The notes under the pieces were generated by a model, which worked only from the letters and a program-made list of their open reading frames with translations, searched no databases and was not told the origin of the DNA. A program made the translations under genes and the position numbers. 13,553 nt of DNA from NCBI GenBank assembly GCA_900547555.1, contig URHG01000052.1, positions 1-13,553 on the forward strand, in the 5' to 3' direction. This stretch comes from an uncultured Porphyromonadaceae bacterium (GTDB taxonomy: Bacteria > Bacteroidota > Bacteroidia > Bacteroidales > UBA11471). Below are positions 1 through 6,508 of the stretch, piece by piece. Position 1 is the stretch's first letter. The number at the start of each line of letters is the position of its first letter.

Positions 1-93
1 TTCGACCTCAAAGCCGTTTGCCCGCAGTGCCGCGGCGCAGCCCGTCTGAGTGTCCGTGTCCTGTGCAAGCATGATTTTTAACATTTTTCCCAT
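1..93 (-). CDS. Partial response-regulator-like protein (N-terminal 31 codons)
   Basis: Only the first 31 codons are inside the window; the gene runs off the left edge. The start ATG is at 93, with GGAGGT 7 bases upstream, which decides the start. The peptide begins MGKMLKIMLAQDTDTQT and continues with an Ala-rich helix and GFEVE. This resembles the first beta strand, acidic pocket and helix 1 of a CheY-like receiver domain, perhaps of the Spo0A type found in Clostridia, but 31 residues are too few to be sure. The strong Shine-Dalgarno and sigma-70-type promoter in front are unlike every other gene here, and the coding part is GC-rich. Foreign origin or a chimeric contig end is possible. Alternative: any small receiver-domain protein. 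Confidence 0.5.
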   Translation of the reverse strand, partial: MGKMLKIMLAQDTDTQTGCAAALRANGFEVE

Positions 94-100
94 AATTAGT

Positions 101-106
101 ACCTCC
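101..106 (-). promoter_or_regulatory. Strong Shine-Dalgarno site for the left-edge gene
   Basis: ACCTCC on the plus strand reads GGAGGT on the minus strand, 7 bases before the ATG at 93. Bacteroidales genes generally do not use such sites, and the other genes in this window lack an equally good one, so it is a marker of different ancestry. Confidence 0.65.
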
Positions 107-125
107 GGGTTGATTTTTCAATTGG

Positions 126-154
126 ATTTTACCATATATGGGAATAAATGTCAA
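126..154 (-). promoter_or_regulatory. Sigma-70/SigA-type promoter
   Basis: On the minus strand TTGACA (149-154) is followed by exactly 17 bases and then TAAAAT (126-131), with AT-rich DNA upstream to about 215. Transcription would start near 119, giving a leader of about 25 bases before the ATG at 93. This is a near-consensus housekeeping promoter of Firmicutes or Proteobacteria and not the TAnnTTTG type used by Bacteroidetes. The match and its correct placement ahead of a good ribosome site make chance unlikely, but activity is inferred. Confidence 0.55.
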
Positions 155-241
155 TAATAAATTACCATTTTTTGGAAATTTTTATTTTATGCTGCTATAT
201 TACTATTTTTTTCCCAAACGGCCAAATCTCGGCTCAAAATA

Positions 242-272
242 CGACGCCCCGGCATTGAATACCGGGGCGTCG
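242..272 (-). terminator. Terminator hairpin after rho
   Basis: CGACGCCCCGG (242-252) and CCGGGGCGTCG (262-272) form a perfect 11-bp GC-rich stem with a 9-base loop, 19 bases beyond the rho stop. On the minus strand it is followed by TATTTTGAG, a weak T-tract, so it fits an intrinsic terminator for rho read leftwards. The plus-strand side has no T-run. Confidence 0.75.
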
Positions 273-290
273 ACAAGACTTATGATATAA

Positions 291-2225
291 CTAATCATTC
301 ATCGAAAGCAAAAGTTCTTCATTCGACGAAGTTTTTTCCATACGGTCTTTGATGAAAGTCATGGCTTCGATAGAATTCATATCGGAAAGATATTTACGAA
401 GAATCCACATACGGTTGAGCGTATCCTGATTGAGCAGCAAATCATCTCGACGGGTACTCGATGCGGTAATATCGACAGCCGGGAAGATACGCTTGTTGGA
501 GAGTTTGCGATCGAGTTGCAACTCCATGTTGCCGGTTCCCTTAAACTCCTCGAAAATCACATCGTCCATCTTCGAACCCGTTTCGGTAAGCGCCGTAGCG
601 ATAATCGTAAGGCTACCCCCGTTTTCTATATTACGGGCCGCACCGAAGAAACGCTTGGGCTTATGCAACGCATTGGCATCGACACCTCCCGAGAGGACTT
701 TGCCCGAAGCCGGAGACACGGTATTGTAGGCCCGCGCCAAACGGGTAATGGAATCGAGAAGAATAACGACATCATGTCCGCACTCGACCATACGCTTGGC
801 CTTTTCCAATACAATGCTGGCCACTTTTACATGACGTTCGGCCGGCTCGTCGAATGTCGACGAAATCACCTCGGCTTTCACGCTGCGTGCCATATCGGTA
901 ACCTCCTCGGGACGTTCGTCGATAAGCAATATCATCATATACACCTCGGGGTGATTGGCGGCAATGGCATTGGCAATATCTTTGAGAAGCATCGTTTTAC
1001 CGGTTTTGGGTTGAGCAACGATAAGTCCACGCTGTCCTTTTCCGATAGGGGCGAACATATCGACAACCCGGCACGATATGTCGTTGCCCTGCCGGCTATC
1101 GGTAAGATTGAATTTTTCTTCGGGAAAGAGCGGAGTAAGATGATCGAACGGCACTCTGTCGCGTACAAACTCGGGCGAGCGACCGTTGATACGGTCGACT
1201 TTCACAAGCGGGAAATATTTCTCTCCTTCTTTGGGAGGACGGATAGGCCCCTCTACCACATCGCCCGTCTTCAAGCCGAACAACTTCACCTGTGCCGGAG
1301 ACACATATATATCATCGGGCGATGCCAAATAATTATAATCGGACGAACGAAGGAAACCATACCCGTCGGGCATCATTTCCAATACACCCACACCGGAGAG
1401 GATTCCGTCAAAATCGAAAACTTTTTCCTGTGCTTGGGGGCGATATATGGGAGCCGGTACATTCGAGGTCATTCCCGATGACGCATTATTCTTTCCTCTC
1501 GGGACAAAACGTTGACGCTCACTCCGGGGAAAGAACGATTGCAAATGCACATTACTACTATCGGAAACAGGTTTGATTACGGATTCCTCTTCTCTCCGTA
1601 CGGTATCGCTTTCTTCGGAAACGGAGTTTTGAGACTCGGGAAGATTTTGTTCCGTCGGAGCGGTTTCAGCAGTTGCCGCATCGACGCTCAATTTCTGTAT
1701 CTTGGGACGACGTCCTCTCGGCTTGGCCGCCGGAACGACCTCCGGTTCCTGCGAGAGTTCTTCTGTCTTTTCGGACTCTACGACTGCCGGTTCTGCCGGA
1801 AGTACATTTTCGGGATATGTGATTTCGACCTGATCGGTCAAAGCGGGGTGAGTAAAACGCACTCGACGGGGTTTGGCCGCAGGCTCTACCGGAGTATCTT
1901 CGGCAACGGCATTATCGGTTACAGCCGGAAGAGCTTCTTCGGGTTCCTTCACTTTCGGTTTGCGCCCCCGTACCGGTTTCTCGGGTTTGCTTTCCGATGG
2001 AACAGCATCGGGAGCTTTCGTAAAACTTTTCTCCGTCCGCTTAGATGCGGACTGATTTTCTTTGACGGCATTCCGTTTTTCGGCCATATTTATGGCCTGT
2101 TGGTCGAGTATGGCATAAACCAACTCGTCTTTATCGGAAAAACCGGTGCTCTCCAAATTCATTTCACGAGCAATACTTTGCAATTCATCAAGATTTTTGT
2201 CTTTCAGTTCCAGAATGTTATACAT
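291..2225 (-). CDS. rho: Transcription termination factor Rho with long disordered insert
   Basis: Rho is a hexameric RNA helicase/ATPase that ends transcription of untranslated RNA. The protein is 644 residues from the ATG at 2225, far longer than the ~420 of E. coli Rho. The in-frame TTG nine bases upstream is less likely, since Bacteroidales Rho starts MYN. A Rho-N helical domain lies at about 1-47. An insert at about 48-267 is rich in Pro, Glu, Lys, Ser and Val with AT-hook-like RGRKPK and RGRRPK motifs. The RNA-binding cold-shock fold is at about 274-326 (GYGFLRS). The ATPase core has a Walker A AQPKTGKT near 404-411, Walker B VVILLDS, the Q-loop SGGVDANALHKPKRFFGAAR and the R-loop EFKGTGNMELQLDRKL. 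The catalytic core looks intact. The gene is 213 bases downstream of tilS on the same strand, with its own probable promoter and a terminator behind it. Confidence 0.97.
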   Translation of the reverse strand: MYNILELKDKNLDELQSIAREMNLESTGFSDKDELVYAILDQQAINMAEKRNAVKENQSASKRTEKSFTKAPDAVPSESKPEKPVRGRKPKVKEPEEALPAVTDNAVAEDTPVEPAAKPRRVRFTHPALTDQVEITYPENVLPAEPAVVESEKTEELSQEPEVVPAAKPRGRRPKIQKLSVDAATAETAPTEQNLPESQNSVSEESDTVRREEESVIKPVSDSSNVHLQSFFPRSERQRFVPRGKNNASSGMTSNVPAPIYRPQAQEKVFDFDGILSGVGVLEMMPDGYGFLRSSDYNYLASPDDIYVSPAQVKLFGLKTGDVVEGPIRPPKEGEKYFPLVKVDRINGRSPEFVRDRVPFDHLTPLFPEEKFNLTDSRQGNDISCRVVDMFAPIGKGQRGLIVAQPKTGKTMLLKDIANAIAANHPEVYMMILLIDERPEEVTDMARSVKAEVISSTFDEPAERHVKVASIVLEKAKRMVECGHDVVILLDSITRLARAYNTVSPASGKVLSGGVDANALHKPKRFFGAARNIENGGSLTIIATALTETGSKMDDVIFEEFKGTGNMELQLDRKLSNKRIFPAVDITASSTRRDDLLLNQDTLNRMWILRKYLSDMNSIEAMTFIKDRMEKTSSNEELLLSMND

Positions 2226-2232
2226 AAAATTC

Positions 2233-2275
2233 AAGGGTATTTTCTTTGCAGCTGTTCAAACACACCACTACCCTT
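2233..2275 (-). promoter_or_regulatory. Inverted repeat in the rho leader
   Basis: AAGGGTA (2233-2239) and TACCCTT (2269-2275) are 7-base complementary arms 29 bases apart, ending 8 bases before the rho ATG. In the rho mRNA they could fold and mask the start region. Rho is autoregulated in several bacteria, so a leader structure is reasonable, but the stem is short and may be chance. Confidence 0.25.
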
Positions 2276-2379
2276 CGGAATAAAGGGCGAAAAATGCTGC
2301 ATCAATAAAATATGATTTTAATAGGTGACGGAATAGATAAAAAAAATCGAAAAAACGTTTGTCGGTTTCTATTCCGCTG

Positions 2380-2387
2380 CAAATATA
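2380..2387 (-). promoter_or_regulatory. Bacteroidetes-type -7 box for rho
   Basis: On the minus strand TATATTTG (plus CAAATATA) matches the TAnnTTTG -7 consensus of the Bacteroidetes primary sigma factor. A TTTG lies upstream, but only 14 bases away, closer than the usual 19-21. The implied rho leader is about 145 bases long and AT-rich. Confidence 0.45.
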
Positions 2388-2438
2388 TCGGATTTTTTCG
2401 ACAAAACAGTCTAAAATGCAGAGAAGTTTTTATGTTAA

Positions 2439-3776
2439 TTATTTTTCACACCTGATTTCCCATATTTGCCGGGTAGCAGAAGTGATTTTATAGCAATCCG
2501 ATGCTCTCTCGCCGACAATCCACACGATCTCCTCTCCGGCACAAAGCAACCACGCCGACTGCTTAAGAGCCAAACTGTACTTGTTGTTATTGAAATAATC
2601 GCTCAATTTCTGATGTCCTTTCATTCCGAACGGGCGGAACTTATCACCCTCGCTCCATGTGCGCAACATGAGAGGGAAAGGCAAAAGTCCGGCATCGAAA
2701 CAGGCCGTATCCCGACGACGGGGTATCCGATAACCATCGGCATCGAACAACGTAAGGGTCAGCTTCACCGGCTCATCGACGACAAAAGTACCGTATTCTA
2801 TCGTACGGATTTTTTTTTCGGAACGGCGTGGGTACAAAACAAAATCGGCACGGTCTTTGAGCAACCGGTACACGGGAGCATCGAAAAATCGCCCCGACGG
2901 AGCATCAACCGCTGCCCAAATATCATCGAGCTGAGCCGATAAAAATCCATACTCTTTAATCATTTCAAAAAGCAGTGTCCGAGCTCCGGGCAAAGTTCGC
3001 AACACCTCGATGTCGATATGCACGCCATCGCTTTCATGCCGCATAAGCCGTTCTTTATATCCTTCGACAGCACTGCGATAAACGGCTTCGACCTCCCGCA
3101 AATAATCGGCCGTATGAGACAACGACTCATAAACCGACGGATTTATCGCCTGCATAAGAGGCAACAACTGCAATCTTATCTTATTACGGGTATAAAGAGT
3201 TTCCCGATTGGTACTATCGACGACAAAAGAGAGATGTGCATCGAAAAGATACGATTCGATCTCGGCACGGCTGAGCGACAACAAGGGGCGTATTACCGAA
3301 CCGTTTACCGGTTGTATACCGGTAAGCCCAGCTATTCCCGTCCCGCGTATAAGGTTGAGCAACATCGTCTCTATGGAATCGTCGCGATGGTGCGCCACAG
3401 CCACATAAGCAGCTCCGGCCTCCCGACGTTGCTGCTCGAACCAAGCATACCTCAATTCCCGACAGGCCATCTCGACCGACACCTTATTGGTCTCGGCATA
3501 CGCAAGCGTATCGAATGCCACTTCCCGGAAAGGGACACCCAGCTCTGCCGCCACATTTTCTGCGAAACGACGATCCCGCAACGACTCTTCTCCCCGCAAC
3601 CCGAAATTGCAATGACAAGCCTCGCAACGATACCCCAACTGGGTAAGGATAGAAAGCAGTGCCACAGAATCGGCCCCGCCGCTCAAACCCACCAAAACGA
3701 GATGCTGGTATGACAAGGGGATATGTCGGGCTATATACTGACGTACCCGTTCGAGTAGCGATTGGCGGTTGTCCAT
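2439..3776 (-). CDS. tilS: tRNA(Ile)-lysidine synthase TilS
   Basis: TilS attaches lysine to C34 of the CAU-anticodon tRNA(Ile), using ATP, so that the tRNA reads AUA instead of AUG; it is cytoplasmic and usually essential. The 445-residue protein has the N-type ATP-pyrophosphatase (PP-loop) signature LSGGADS at residues 31-37. It continues with CHCNFGLRGEES and VAVAHHRDDSIETMLLNLIRGTG, both typical of the family's N-terminal domain. The C-terminal part (GDKFRPFGMKGHQKLSDYF, then VGERAS) matches the TilS C-terminal substrate-binding domain. Length is normal and nothing is broken. The start ATG at 3776 has a -7-like box about 20 bases ahead. It is divergent from pheS and codirectional with rho, which lies 213 bases downstream. 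Confidence 0.95.
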   Translation of the reverse strand: MDNRQSLLERVRQYIARHIPLSYQHLVLVGLSGGADSVALLSILTQLGYRCEACHCNFGLRGEESLRDRRFAENVAAELGVPFREVAFDTLAYAETNKVSVEMACRELRYAWFEQQRREAGAAYVAVAHHRDDSIETMLLNLIRGTGIAGLTGIQPVNGSVIRPLLSLSRAEIESYLFDAHLSFVVDSTNRETLYTRNKIRLQLLPLMQAINPSVYESLSHTADYLREVEAVYRSAVEGYKERLMRHESDGVHIDIEVLRTLPGARTLLFEMIKEYGFLSAQLDDIWAAVDAPSGRFFDAPVYRLLKDRADFVLYPRRSEKKIRTIEYGTFVVDEPVKLTLTLFDADGYRIPRRRDTACFDAGLLPFPLMLRTWSEGDKFRPFGMKGHQKLSDYFNNNKYSLALKQSAWLLCAGEEIVWIVGERASDCYKITSATRQIWEIRCEK

Positions 3777-3796
3777 GTCGTAAGGATTAGTTTACA

Positions 3797-3804
3797 CAAA
3801 CATA
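3797..3804 (-). promoter_or_regulatory. Bacteroidetes-type -7 box for tilS
   Basis: Minus-strand TATGTTTG (plus CAAACATA) fits TAnnTTTG and sits 20 bases before the tilS ATG at 3776. No clear TTTG -33 element is visible at the expected distance. Confidence 0.4.
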
Positions 3805-3858
3805 TAAAAAATTTTTCGTTTTTCGTCCCGTTTACATCATTATCCGCATCAATATTAT

Positions 3859-3866
3859 TAAATTTG
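3859..3866 (+). promoter_or_regulatory. Bacteroidetes-type -7 box for pheS
   Basis: TAAATTTG matches TAnnTTTG and lies 27 bases before the pheS ATG at 3894. A possible -33 element (TTTA, 3831-3834) is slightly too far upstream. Together with the tilS box it makes the 117-base gap between the two genes a divergent promoter region. Confidence 0.45.
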
Positions 3867-3893
3867 CACCTGAAACAGAAATTTCATCAGGAC

Positions 3894-4913
3894 ATGATAG
3901 AAAAAATAAACCGATTGAGAGAAGAAATCGAAGCCCTCTCGGCCACCAAAGCCGAAGAGCTGGAAAATCTTCGTATCAAATACCTGAGTAAAAAAGGAGA
4001 AGTATCGCAACTCTTCAACGATTTCAGAAATGTCGCTGCCGAAAACAAGCGGGAAATAGGACAACGATTGAACGAGTTGAAAGAAATAGCCACGGAAAAA
4101 ATCAATTCGCTACGCGAAACGTTGAATGAAAAATCCGAGGCCGACAATACCATAGACCTCACCCGTACGGCTTACCCCATACCATTGGGAACTCGCCACC
4201 CCATTTCGCTGGTGCGGAACGAAATTTGCGAGATATTCGGACGTTTGGGATTCTCCATTGCCGAAGGACCCGAAGTCGAAGACGACTGGCACGTGTTCTC
4301 GGCACTGAACTTCGCCGAAGATCACCCGGCCCGGGATATGCAGGATACATTCTTCATACAACGTTCTCCCGACGTGCTGTTGCGTACCCATACCTCTTCG
4401 GTACAAACCCGTGTCATGGAACACGCACAGCCCCCGATACGCATCATCTGTCCGGGACGGGTGTATCGCAATGAAGCTATTTCTGCGCGCGCCCATTGTT
4501 TCTTCCATCAGGTCGAAGCGCTTTATATCGACAAGAACGTTACTTTTGCCGATTTGAAACAAGCCTTGCTATTCTTTGCCAAAGAGATGTTCGGCCCCGA
4601 AACAAAGATACGGCTCCGCCCTTCTTACTTCCCGTTTACCGAACCCAGTGCCGAAATGGATATCTCATGCGACCTCTGCGGCGGGAAAGGCTGCTCTTTC
4701 TGTAAACATACGGGCTGGGTCGAAATTCTAGGTTGCGGAATGGTCGATCCCAATGTTCTCGAAGCATGCGGCATCGATAGTAAAACCTATACCGGTTATG
4801 CTCTCGGAATGGGTATCGAACGTGTTACCAACCTCAAATACCGCGTAAAAGATCTACGTCTTTTCTCGGAAAACGACCAACGCTTTCTCGAAGAATTCGA
4901 ATCGGCGCATTGA
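3894..4913 (+). CDS. pheS: Phenylalanine--tRNA ligase alpha subunit
   Basis: The catalytic alpha chain of the (alpha-beta)2 class II synthetase charges tRNA(Phe). The start at 3894 (MIEKINRL) gives 339 residues, the family's usual length; the frame stays open upstream to 3762, but that stretch has no family resemblance and covers the promoter. Residues 1-85 form the tRNA-binding coiled coil. Class II motif 1 is around HPISLVRNEI, motif 2 is RVYRNEAISARAHCFFHQVE (189-208), the phenylalanine pocket has FPFTEPSAE (246-254), and motif 3 is GYALGMGIERVTN (301-313). A Cys cluster at 259, 262, 267 and 270 (CDLCGGKGCSFC) could bind metal. No pheT lies beside it; the next gene is nth, so the beta subunit must be encoded elsewhere, as is common in Bacteroidales. 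Confidence 0.96.
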   Translation: MIEKINRLREEIEALSATKAEELENLRIKYLSKKGEVSQLFNDFRNVAAENKREIGQRLNELKEIATEKINSLRETLNEKSEADNTIDLTRTAYPIPLGTRHPISLVRNEICEIFGRLGFSIAEGPEVEDDWHVFSALNFAEDHPARDMQDTFFIQRSPDVLLRTHTSSVQTRVMEHAQPPIRIICPGRVYRNEAISARAHCFFHQVEALYIDKNVTFADLKQALLFFAKEMFGPETKIRLRPSYFPFTEPSAEMDISCDLCGGKGCSFCKHTGWVEILGCGMVDPNVLEACGIDSKTYTGYALGMGIERVTNLKYRVKDLRLFSENDQRFLEEFESAH

Positions 4914-4932
4914 TCGAACAATCATTCATCGC

Positions 4933-4963
4933 CATACCCCTCTCCTCCCCGGCGAGGGGTATG
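4933..4963. terminator. Hairpin between pheS and nth
   Basis: CATACCCCTC (4933-4942) and GAGGGGTATG (4954-4963) form a perfect 10-bp stem with an 11-base loop, 19 bases after the pheS stop and 16 bases before the nth ATG. No T-run follows on the plus strand, so it may be a weak or Rho-dependent terminator, an mRNA-stabilising 3' end, or a structure lowering nth translation. Confidence 0.5.
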
Positions 4964-4979
4964 TCATATATTATAAGGT

Positions 4980-5624
4980 ATGAAAACAGAAGATCGCTAT
5001 CGAGCTGCTATCGAATGGTTCTCGGCAAATATGCCCGTAGCCGAAACCGAACTGCGCTACAAAGACCCGTATCAACTGATTGTAGCCGTTATCTTATCGG
5101 CTCAATGTACCGACAAGAGGGTAAATATGGTTACGCCGGCCCTTTTCGAAAAATATCCTACGGCCGAGAGCCTCGCCGCCGCAAGCCCCGAGGAAGTTTA
5201 CGAATACATCAAAAGTGTTTCTTACCCCAATAATAAAGCGAAACATCTGGTAGGCATGGCCCGTAAACTGCTCAGCGACTTCGACGGCATTATGCCACAA
5301 GACGTAGACGAATTGCAAAAGCTGCCGGGTGTGGGTCGTAAAACGGCCAATGTCGTGGCATCGGTGGCATTCAACAAAGAGGCGATGGCTGTCGATACCC
5401 ATGTTTTCAGGGTATCGAACCGGATAGGACTGACACACAACTCGAAAACCCCGCTCGAAACCGAACGCACACTGGTAAGCCACATTCCGGGGCATCTGTT
5501 ACCCATCGCCCACCATTGGCTCATTCTCCACGGTCGTTATGTATGCACGGCCCGCAATCCCAAATGCGATGCCTGCGGGCTACGCGACATTTGCGTTTAT
5601 TTCGGGAAAAAGGAAAAAGACTAA
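4980..5624 (+). CDS. nth: Endonuclease III (DNA glycosylase/AP lyase)
   Basis: Endonuclease III removes oxidised pyrimidines from DNA and cuts the abasic strand by beta-elimination, starting base excision repair. The 214-residue protein aligns almost residue for residue with the 211-residue E. coli enzyme. The helix-hairpin-helix is LPGVGRKTANVV at 115-126 with the catalytic lysine at 121. The catalytic aspartate is D139 in VDTHVFR. A C-terminal [4Fe-4S] ligand set is at Cys 189, 196, 199 and 205 (spacing C-x6-C-x2-C-x5-C). All key residues are present. It starts 66 bases after pheS and may be partly cotranscribed through the hairpin between them. Its TAA overlaps the stop of the convergent ybaK-like gene. 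Confidence 0.96.
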   Translation: MKTEDRYRAAIEWFSANMPVAETELRYKDPYQLIVAVILSAQCTDKRVNMVTPALFEKYPTAESLAAASPEEVYEYIKSVSYPNNKAKHLVGMARKLLSDFDGIMPQDVDELQKLPGVGRKTANVVASVAFNKEAMAVDTHVFRVSNRIGLTHNSKTPLETERTLVSHIPGHLLPIAHHWLILHGRYVCTARNPKCDACGLRDICVYFGKKEKD

Positions 5625-6100
5625 CGTGCCGCTATTTCACCTATTGTGGCTGCAACAAAAGAGATAAGAGACTGCGGAGCGATTTTTATTTGTATTCCCC
5701 GCACACCGGCACTGACGTAAATAAAATCGAAATCGAGAGCCGTCGCATGTATATAGGTAGGAAAATGTTTCTTCATGCCTATCGGAGAACAACCGCCGCG
5801 TATATATCCTGTCGTCGGCAACAACTCTTTCATGGCGATCATCTCGGCACTCTTATTTCCCGATATTTTAGCAGCAGCTTTGAGGTCGACCTCCATATCT
5901 CCGGGAACGACACATACGAAAACACCGTTTCGGTCTCCCCGTAACACTAACGTCTTGAATACTCGATCAATATCCTCGCCCAACTGTTCGGCGACATGCG
6001 AGGCCGCCAGATTTTCGGGATCAACCTCATAGGGAATCAATTCATACGATATACCTGCTTTATCGAGCAAACGGGCCGCATTGGTCTTGGTTATCTTCAT
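5621..6100 (-). CDS. ybaK: Cys-tRNA(Pro)/Cys-tRNA(Cys) deacylase, YbaK type
   Basis: YbaK-type trans-editing proteins hydrolyse Cys-tRNA(Pro) made in error by prolyl-tRNA synthetase. The 159-residue protein begins MKITKTNAARLLDKAGISYE, as YbaK proteins do. It has RVFKTLVLRGD with Lys 49, at the position of the essential lysine of the family (Lys 46 in E. coli). The later segment GYIRGGCSPIGMKKHFPTYI carries the GxxSPxG motif that closes the substrate pocket. Length is normal. It is convergent with nth: the two stop codons share bases 5621-5624, so the 3' ends of the two mRNAs must be antisense to each other. A -7 box sits about 20 bases before the ATG. A ProX/INS-type relative is possible, but the start and motif spacing favour YbaK. 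Confidence 0.92.
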   Translation of the reverse strand: MKITKTNAARLLDKAGISYELIPYEVDPENLAASHVAEQLGEDIDRVFKTLVLRGDRNGVFVCVVPGDMEVDLKAAAKISGNKSAEMIAMKELLPTTGYIRGGCSPIGMKKHFPTYIHATALDFDFIYVSAGVRGIQIKIAPQSLISFVAATIGEIAAR

Positions 6101-6119
6101 ATCCGCAAATTTTCGAGAA

Positions 6120-6127
6120 CAAATATA
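6120..6127 (-). promoter_or_regulatory. Bacteroidetes-type -7 box for ybaK
   Basis: Minus-strand TATATTTG (plus CAAATATA) matches TAnnTTTG and ends 20 bases ahead of the ybaK ATG at 6100. Its own promoter is expected because a strong terminator lies just upstream at 6148-6178. Confidence 0.5.
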
Positions 6128-6147
6128 CGATGTTTTCCAAATAAAAA

Positions 6148-6178
6148 TCCGCCTGCCGACAAATTATCGGCAGGCGGA
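6148..6178 (-). terminator. Rho-independent terminator of the efflux operon
   Basis: TCCGCCTGCCGA (6148-6159) and TCGGCAGGCGGA (6167-6178) form a perfect 12-bp stem with a 7-base loop. Read on the minus strand the stem is followed by TTTTTAT, the classical U-tract, 25 bases after the stop of the last efflux-operon gene. It separates that operon from ybaK. Confidence 0.88.
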
Positions 6179-6203
6179 ACAATTTACAAGAAGATTATGA
6201 TTA

Positions 6204-6497
6204 TCAGATAGCTTTCTCGATATCCCACACAAAAGCTCTCAGACCAAGAGCCGGTTTCGTTTCATCAAGTGTATGCAGGGCTTTAAGAACAATACCCAAA
6301 CGGGTCTCATCGACAATCGAAAGAATCGCCGAGTTCATACTCGGCCAAGCATGACTGCCGTAATGGGGCTCTCCCGATTTCGTTCCACGTCCCTGTACGT
6401 CCTGCCAATAGGTAAAACCTCGACAGTTATTATGGGTAAGTACGTTGTAAACATCTTCATAGTGGGCCTGGTCAAAGGCTATAAACAAAGCTTTCAT
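6204..6497 (-). CDS. PG0541-family transporter-associated protein (PII-like)
   Basis: A 97-residue cytoplasmic protein encoded 11 bases downstream of the RND pump gene. It begins MKALFIAFDQAHYEDVYNVL and has HNNCRGFTYWQDVQGRG followed by HYGSHAWPSMNSAILSIVD. The alternation of strands and helices and the central Gly-rich loop fit the ferredoxin-like fold of PII signalling proteins. The gene order adaptor-pump-small protein is that of Porphyromonas gingivalis PG0539-PG0541, whose last gene names this family. Its function is unknown; a trimeric, ligand-sensing partner that tunes the pump is an inference from PII proteins such as GlnK acting on AmtB. There are no membrane segments and no signal peptide. 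Confidence 0.8.
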   Translation of the reverse strand: MKALFIAFDQAHYEDVYNVLTHNNCRGFTYWQDVQGRGTKSGEPHYGSHAWPSMNSAILSIVDETRLGIVLKALHTLDETKPALGLRAFVWDIEKAI

Positions 6498-6508
6498 CGG
6501 AACATCTT

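Noticed and set aside
516..1481. Long plus-strand open frame (321 codons) opposite rho, and another at 1512-2315
   Set aside because: Both are antisense to the well-conserved rho frame and have no recognisable domain; they are shadows of rho codon bias.
3762..3893. N-terminal extension of pheS by 44 codons
   Set aside because: It would overlap the divergent tilS start and cover the -7 box; the protein from 3894 already has the exact family length and start.
4934..4962. Hairpin between pheS and nth as a riboswitch or T-box
   Set aside because: It lies behind the synthetase gene, is a single simple stem and has no T-box or aptamer features.
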